Part shown: positions 5,602 through 8,092 of the stretch, piece after piece | Position numbering within the stretch: the stretch's first letter is position 1 | Layout of the letters: each line of letters starts with the position of its first letter | Source of the DNA: Propionibacteriaceae bacterium | GTDB taxonomy: Bacteria > Actinomycetota > Actinomycetes > Propionibacteriales > Propionibacteriaceae | NCBI GenBank assembly: GCA_030544185.1 | Contig: JAUNRO010000061.1 | Coordinates: 2,444-10,535 of the forward strand | DNA: 8,092 nucleotides | Reading direction: 5' to 3' | Made by a program: the position numbers and the translations under genes | The notes under the pieces: generated by a model | Databases searched by the model: none | Told to the model about the DNA's origin: nothing | Seen by the model: the letters and a program-made list of their open reading frames with translations, nothing else

Positions 5602-7139
5602 AGGTCCCGGTGGTCCCCAGCCTGGAGGAATTCCGCGAGCTGGCCGCCGGCCGCCGCGTGATCACGGTGGCGGCGCGCGTGGTGAGCGATGCGGATACGC
5701 CGGTGAGCCTCTATCACCGCCTTGCCCAGTCCCGGCCCGGAACCTTCCTGCTCGAATCGGTGGAGCACGGGGTGCGCTCGCGCTGGTCGTTCATCGGCGT
5801 CCGCGCGGCGGCGACGCTGACCGCTCGCGACGGCGAGGCCATCTGGGAGGGGAATGTTCCCGTCGGCCTGCCCGGGGCCGAGGGTGGTGGAGGCGACCCC
5901 CTGGCCGCCCTGCGGACCTCCCTGGACCTCCTCATCTGCGCCGACCCGCAGCCGGACCTGCCGCCGCTGACCTCGGGCTTCGTCGGCTATCTGGGCTATG
6001 ACATCGTCCGCCGGCTGGAACGGCTGCCCGTCGACACCGTCGACGACCTCCAAGTCCCCGAGCTCGCGATGCTGCTCGTCAGCGACCTCGTCGCCGTCGA
6101 CCACGAGACCGGCGAGGTGTGGCTGATGGCGAACGCCATCAATTTCGATGCGACCGACGAACGGGTCGATCAGGCATACGCCGACGCTGTCACCCGGGTC
6201 GAGCGCATGGTCGACGACCTGGCCCGGCCGGCCGACCCCCTGGTCCTGCTGCGCACCGCCGGTCCCGCCGAGGTGGAGACCCGGGTCGTGCGCCAGCGCA
6301 CGTCGGCCGAACACGAGGCGTCGGTCAGGGCCGCCGTGGCCGAGATCGAGGCGGGGGAGGCCTTCCAGATCGTGGTCTCCCAGCGCTTCGAGATCCCCGG
6401 GGCCGGCGATGCGTTCGAGATCTATCGCCAGTTGCGGCTGGTGAATCCCAGCCCATACCTGTTCCTCGTGCGCCTCGACGGCTTCGACATCGTCGGCTCC
6501 TCCCCGGAATCGCTGGTGACCGTCCGCGACGGCAAGGCGATCACCCACCCGATCGCCGGCACCCGGCCCCGGGGCGCCGATCCGGCCGAGGACGCGGCGC
6601 TGGAGGCGGAACTGCTCGCCGATGAGAAGGAGCGCGCGGAGCACCTGATGCTCGTCGACCTGGGCCGCAACGACCTCGGCCGCGTCTGCACCCCGGGGAC
6701 GGTCGAGGTGGTCGAGTTCATGCGCGTACGCCGCTATTCCCACGTCATGCACCTCGAAGCCGCGGTCACCGGCACGCTCGCCCCGGGCCGCACGGCGCTC
6801 GATGCGACCCTCGCGTGTTTCCCCGCGGGCACGCTGTCCGGCGCTCCGAAGGTGCGGGCCATGGAGATCATCGAGCGGCTCGAACTCACCCGGCGCGGAG
6901 TCTATGGCGGCGTCGTCGGGTGGTTCGACTTCAACGGCGACTCCGATACCGCGATCGCGATCCGCAGCGCTCTCGTCAAGGACGGCACCGCGTTCGTGCA
7001 GGCGGGCGGCGGCATCGTGGCCGATTCCGTGCCGGCCCTGGAGGACGCCGAGAGCCGCAACAAGGCCGCCGCCGTCGTGCGCGCCGTGCTTGCCGCGGAG
7101 GGACTCACCGCGCTCCCACCCGAGCCGGCCGATGGGTGA
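5598..7139 (+). CDS. trpE: Anthranilate synthase component I
   Basis: TrpE converts chorismate to anthranilate, the first committed step of tryptophan synthesis, using ammonia supplied by a TrpG glutaminase that is not in this window. It is 513 residues, a normal length, and is not fused to TrpG. The N-terminal domain carries the LLES element (51-54), associated with tryptophan feedback binding, and the NPSPYLF segment (283-289). The chorismate-binding domain shows [10 protein letters not shown] (317-326), [20 protein letters not shown] (342-361), the [20 protein letters not shown] block (406-425), [17 protein letters not shown] (441-457) and [10 protein letters not shown] (468-477). Feedback inhibition is therefore likely intact. 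It is coupled to hisI (ATGA), and its end overlaps the next gene by eight bases. Confidence 0.97.
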   Translation: MKVPVVPSLEEFRELAAGRRVITVAARVVSDADTPVSLYHRLAQSRPGTFLLESVEHGVRSRWSFIGVRAAATLTARDGEAIWEGNVPVGLPGAEGGGGDPLAALRTSLDLLICADPQPDLPPLTSGFVGYLGYDIVRRLERLPVDTVDDLQVPELAMLLVSDLVAVDHETGEVWLMANAINFDATDERVDQAYADAVTRVERMVDDLARPADPLVLLRTAGPAEVETRVVRQRTSAEHEASVRAAVAEIEAGEAFQIVVSQRFEIPGAGDAFEIYRQLRLVNPSPYLFLVRLDGFDIVGSSPESLVTVRDGKAITHPIAGTRPRGADPAEDAALEAELLADEKERAEHLMLVDLGRNDLGRVCTPGTVEVVEFMRVRRYSHVMHLEAAVTGTLAPGRTALDATLACFPAGTLSGAPKVRAMEIIERLELTRRGVYGGVVGWFDFNGDSDTAIAIRSALVKDGTAFVQAGGGIVADSVPALEDAESRNKAAAVVRAVLAAEGLTALPPEPADG

Positions 7140-7758
7140 TCACGGGCGTACGCCGGGGACGGCGCCCCGGGCGGCGGGGCGCGCGGCCGCCTTTGCGCTG
7201 CTGGGCGCCGGCAGTCTGATCGGGATGCTGCTGGCGAGCCAGAACTGGTGGAACCATCCGGCCGCGACGACCGCGATCACCGGCAACCAGGTGACGGGCT
7301 CGCTGGCCGGCGTCCTCGCGGGCGCCGCCGCCGCGGGCACGGGGCTGGCCGCACTGTCGGGCCGGCGGGCGCGGACCGCCCTGGGCGTTCTCCTCGCCGT
7401 CCTCGGCCTCGGCATGGTCGTCGTGGCCGTCACCGTGGAGGTGGACGCGGCGAGCCTGAGCACGGGGCCCGCCGTGCTGCCGGGCGCCGGCGAGCTGTCG
7501 GCGACGGGGTTGCGCTGGGCCTACCTCGCCTGCGGGCCCCTCGTGGTCGCCGGCGCCGGGCTCCTCGCCCTGCGCGCACGGAGCTGGCCGGCCCGCCGGG
7601 ACCGCTTCGCCCGGGTGGGCGCCCGTGCCGCGATCACCGCCGAGGACGATGCCACCGATGTGTGGAAGGCGATGGACGCCGGCTTCGATCCGACCCATGA
7701 TGATCCGGGCGCATCCGGTGATCCGAGTGGCAGGAAGCCATCGGATCGGCGAGAATGA
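7132..7758 (+). CDS. Trp biosynthesis-associated membrane protein (TIGR02234-like)
   Basis: This is a 208-residue integral membrane protein with four predicted helices at about residues 17-35, 53-74, 83-103 and 128-147. The N-terminus is short and basic. A SQNWW motif (36-40) follows helix 1, and a polar cytoplasmic tail contains the recognisable DDATDVWKAMDAGFDPT segment (172-188) before a disordered DDPGASGDPSGRKPS end. Position after trpE, four helices and the W-rich loop match the actinobacterial family annotated as tryptophan-associated membrane protein. The family has no proven activity; transport or scaffolding are guesses. The ATG at 7132 overlaps the last eight bases of trpE, consistent with coupling. 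The loop between helices 3 and 4 (103-127) is presumably outside. Confidence 0.88.
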   Translation: MGDHGRTPGTAPRAAGRAAAFALLGAGSLIGMLLASQNWWNHPAATTAITGNQVTGSLAGVLAGAAAAGTGLAALSGRRARTALGVLLAVLGLGMVVVAVTVEVDAASLSTGPAVLPGAGELSATGLRWAYLACGPLVVAGAGLLALRARSWPARRDRFARVGARAAITAEDDATDVWKAMDAGFDPTHDDPGASGDPSGRKPSDRRE

Positions 7759-7812
7759 CGCGAAGCTATGTTGGGTGGACGCCCCATGTGCCCCGACCGA
7801 CCTGTTCTTGTG

Positions 7813-7820
7813 AAAGAGGG
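7813..7820 (+). promoter_or_regulatory. Ribosome binding site of the HGxxPAAW gene
   Basis: AAAGAGGG precedes two tandem ATG codons (7821 and 7824). Its AGAGG core has a usable four-base spacing only to the second, which favours 7824 as the start. Confidence 0.55.
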
Positions 7821-7823
7821 ATG

Positions 7824-8057
7824 ATGAACCGTCGCCGAACCACCGTCAAGGAAGTCCACCACGGCCGCACACCGGCGGCGTGGGCCGGTTCCGTGACCGC
7901 CCTCATCGCCTTCATCGTCCTGACGATCGCCTTCCTCATGGGTCCGGGCGGCTTCCCGTCCATCAACGTCCCGATCGCGATCGCCGGCGGGGTCCTGCTG
8001 GTGCTCGCGCCGATCATCGGCGGGATCATGGCGAAGCTGGGTCACGGGCAGGACTGA
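7824..8057 (+). CDS. HGxxPAAW family small membrane protein
   Basis: The product is 77 residues. A basic N-terminus leads to HHGRTPAAW (12-20), the defining motif of a small actinobacterial family found in trp operons. Two hydrophobic helices follow (about 23-40 and 49-69), separated by a GPGGFPSINVP loop, and the tail is short and polar (KLGHGQD). Function is unknown; the invariant His-Gly and Trp at the membrane edge suggest a structural or binding role, which is inference. The start at 7824 is chosen for its ribosome binding site. ATG 7821 adds one residue, and an ATG at 7755 overlapping the previous stop (ATGA) would add 23 non-conserved residues. The stop overlaps the trpC start by one base (TGATG). 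Confidence 0.87.
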   Translation: MNRRRTTVKEVHHGRTPAAWAGSVTALIAFIVLTIAFLMGPGGFPSINVPIAIAGGVLLVLAPIIGGIMAKLGHGQD

Positions 8058-8092
8058 TGACCGTTCTCGACGACATCATCGTCGGGGTTCGC
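8057..8092 (+). CDS. trpC: Indole-3-glycerol phosphate synthase, N-terminal fragment (partial)
   Basis: Only 12 codons are inside the window, reading MTVLDDIIVGVR. This matches the usual actinobacterial TrpC opening (MTVLDxIIxGVRED). The ATG overlaps the upstream stop by one base, and AGGA lies three bases before it. TrpC makes indole-3-glycerol phosphate later in tryptophan synthesis, and its place after trpE and the two membrane genes fits the lineage's operon order. The identification rests on a short sequence plus context. Confidence 0.75.
   Translation, partial: MTVLDDIIVGVR

Noticed and set aside
5361..6752. A 463-codon minus-strand frame opposite hisI and trpE
   Set aside because: It is His/Asp/Arg-rich without domain features, entirely antisense to two well-supported genes, and is a typical high-GC shadow frame.
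7755..7823. An earlier start (ATG 7755, ATGA overlap) for the HGxxPAAW gene
   Set aside because: It is attractive for coupling, but the added 23 residues are non-conserved and the only good ribosome binding site (AAAGAGGG) lies just before 7821/7824.

Overview
The window comes from a high-GC Gram-positive bacterium, almost certainly an actinobacterium. The evidence is very GC-rich third codon positions, GTG and TTG starts, a gatCAB operon with an ACT-domain gene divergent from it, and three lineage-typical families: a TIGR03085-type DinB/mycothiol-dependent-isomerase relative, a Trp-biosynthesis-associated membrane protein and an HGxxPAAW small membrane protein. The gene content would suit a Propionibacteriales-like lineage, but the sequence does not fix the genus. 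Nothing here looks mobile: I see no IS element, CRISPR array, tRNA, rRNA or phage gene.

Layout. (1) 1-216: 3' end of an unknown + strand gene with a C-terminal membrane anchor. (2) 217-325: convergent intergenic gap with a long hairpin at 258-298. (3) 326-970, minus strand: ACT-domain protein. (4) 971-1152: divergent intergenic region with the likely gatC promoter area. (5) 1153-4407, plus strand: gatC-gatA-gatB, tightly overlapped, encoding the amidotransferase that makes Gln-tRNA(Gln) and/or Asn-tRNA(Asn). The gatB reading frame is broken: homology runs in one frame to about 4024 and resumes in the -1 frame at about 4090, across a 94% GC, A-free, palindromic stretch. (6) 4408-4462: short convergent gap. 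(7) 4463-5119, minus strand: TIGR03085-like protein with a probable leaderless promoter. (8) 5182-8092, plus strand: hisI-trpE-membrane protein-HGxxPAAW protein-trpC, with trpC cut by the window edge.

How the genes work together. GatA releases ammonia from glutamine, and GatB, stabilised on GatA by GatC, activates and amidates misacylated tRNA. HisI performs the phosphoribosyl-AMP ring-opening step of histidine synthesis. TrpE makes anthranilate and TrpC closes the indole ring later in the same pathway. The two small membrane proteins between trpE and trpC are conserved passengers of actinobacterial trp operons without an established function.

Most of the window is ordinary housekeeping metabolism. 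The one feature that really needs explaining is the gatB disruption at about 4025-4089. It is either an assembly error in a hairpin-prone GC block, a real lesion in a normally essential gene, or, least likely, a frameshifted but productive gene. I found no convincing evidence for a wholly new system.
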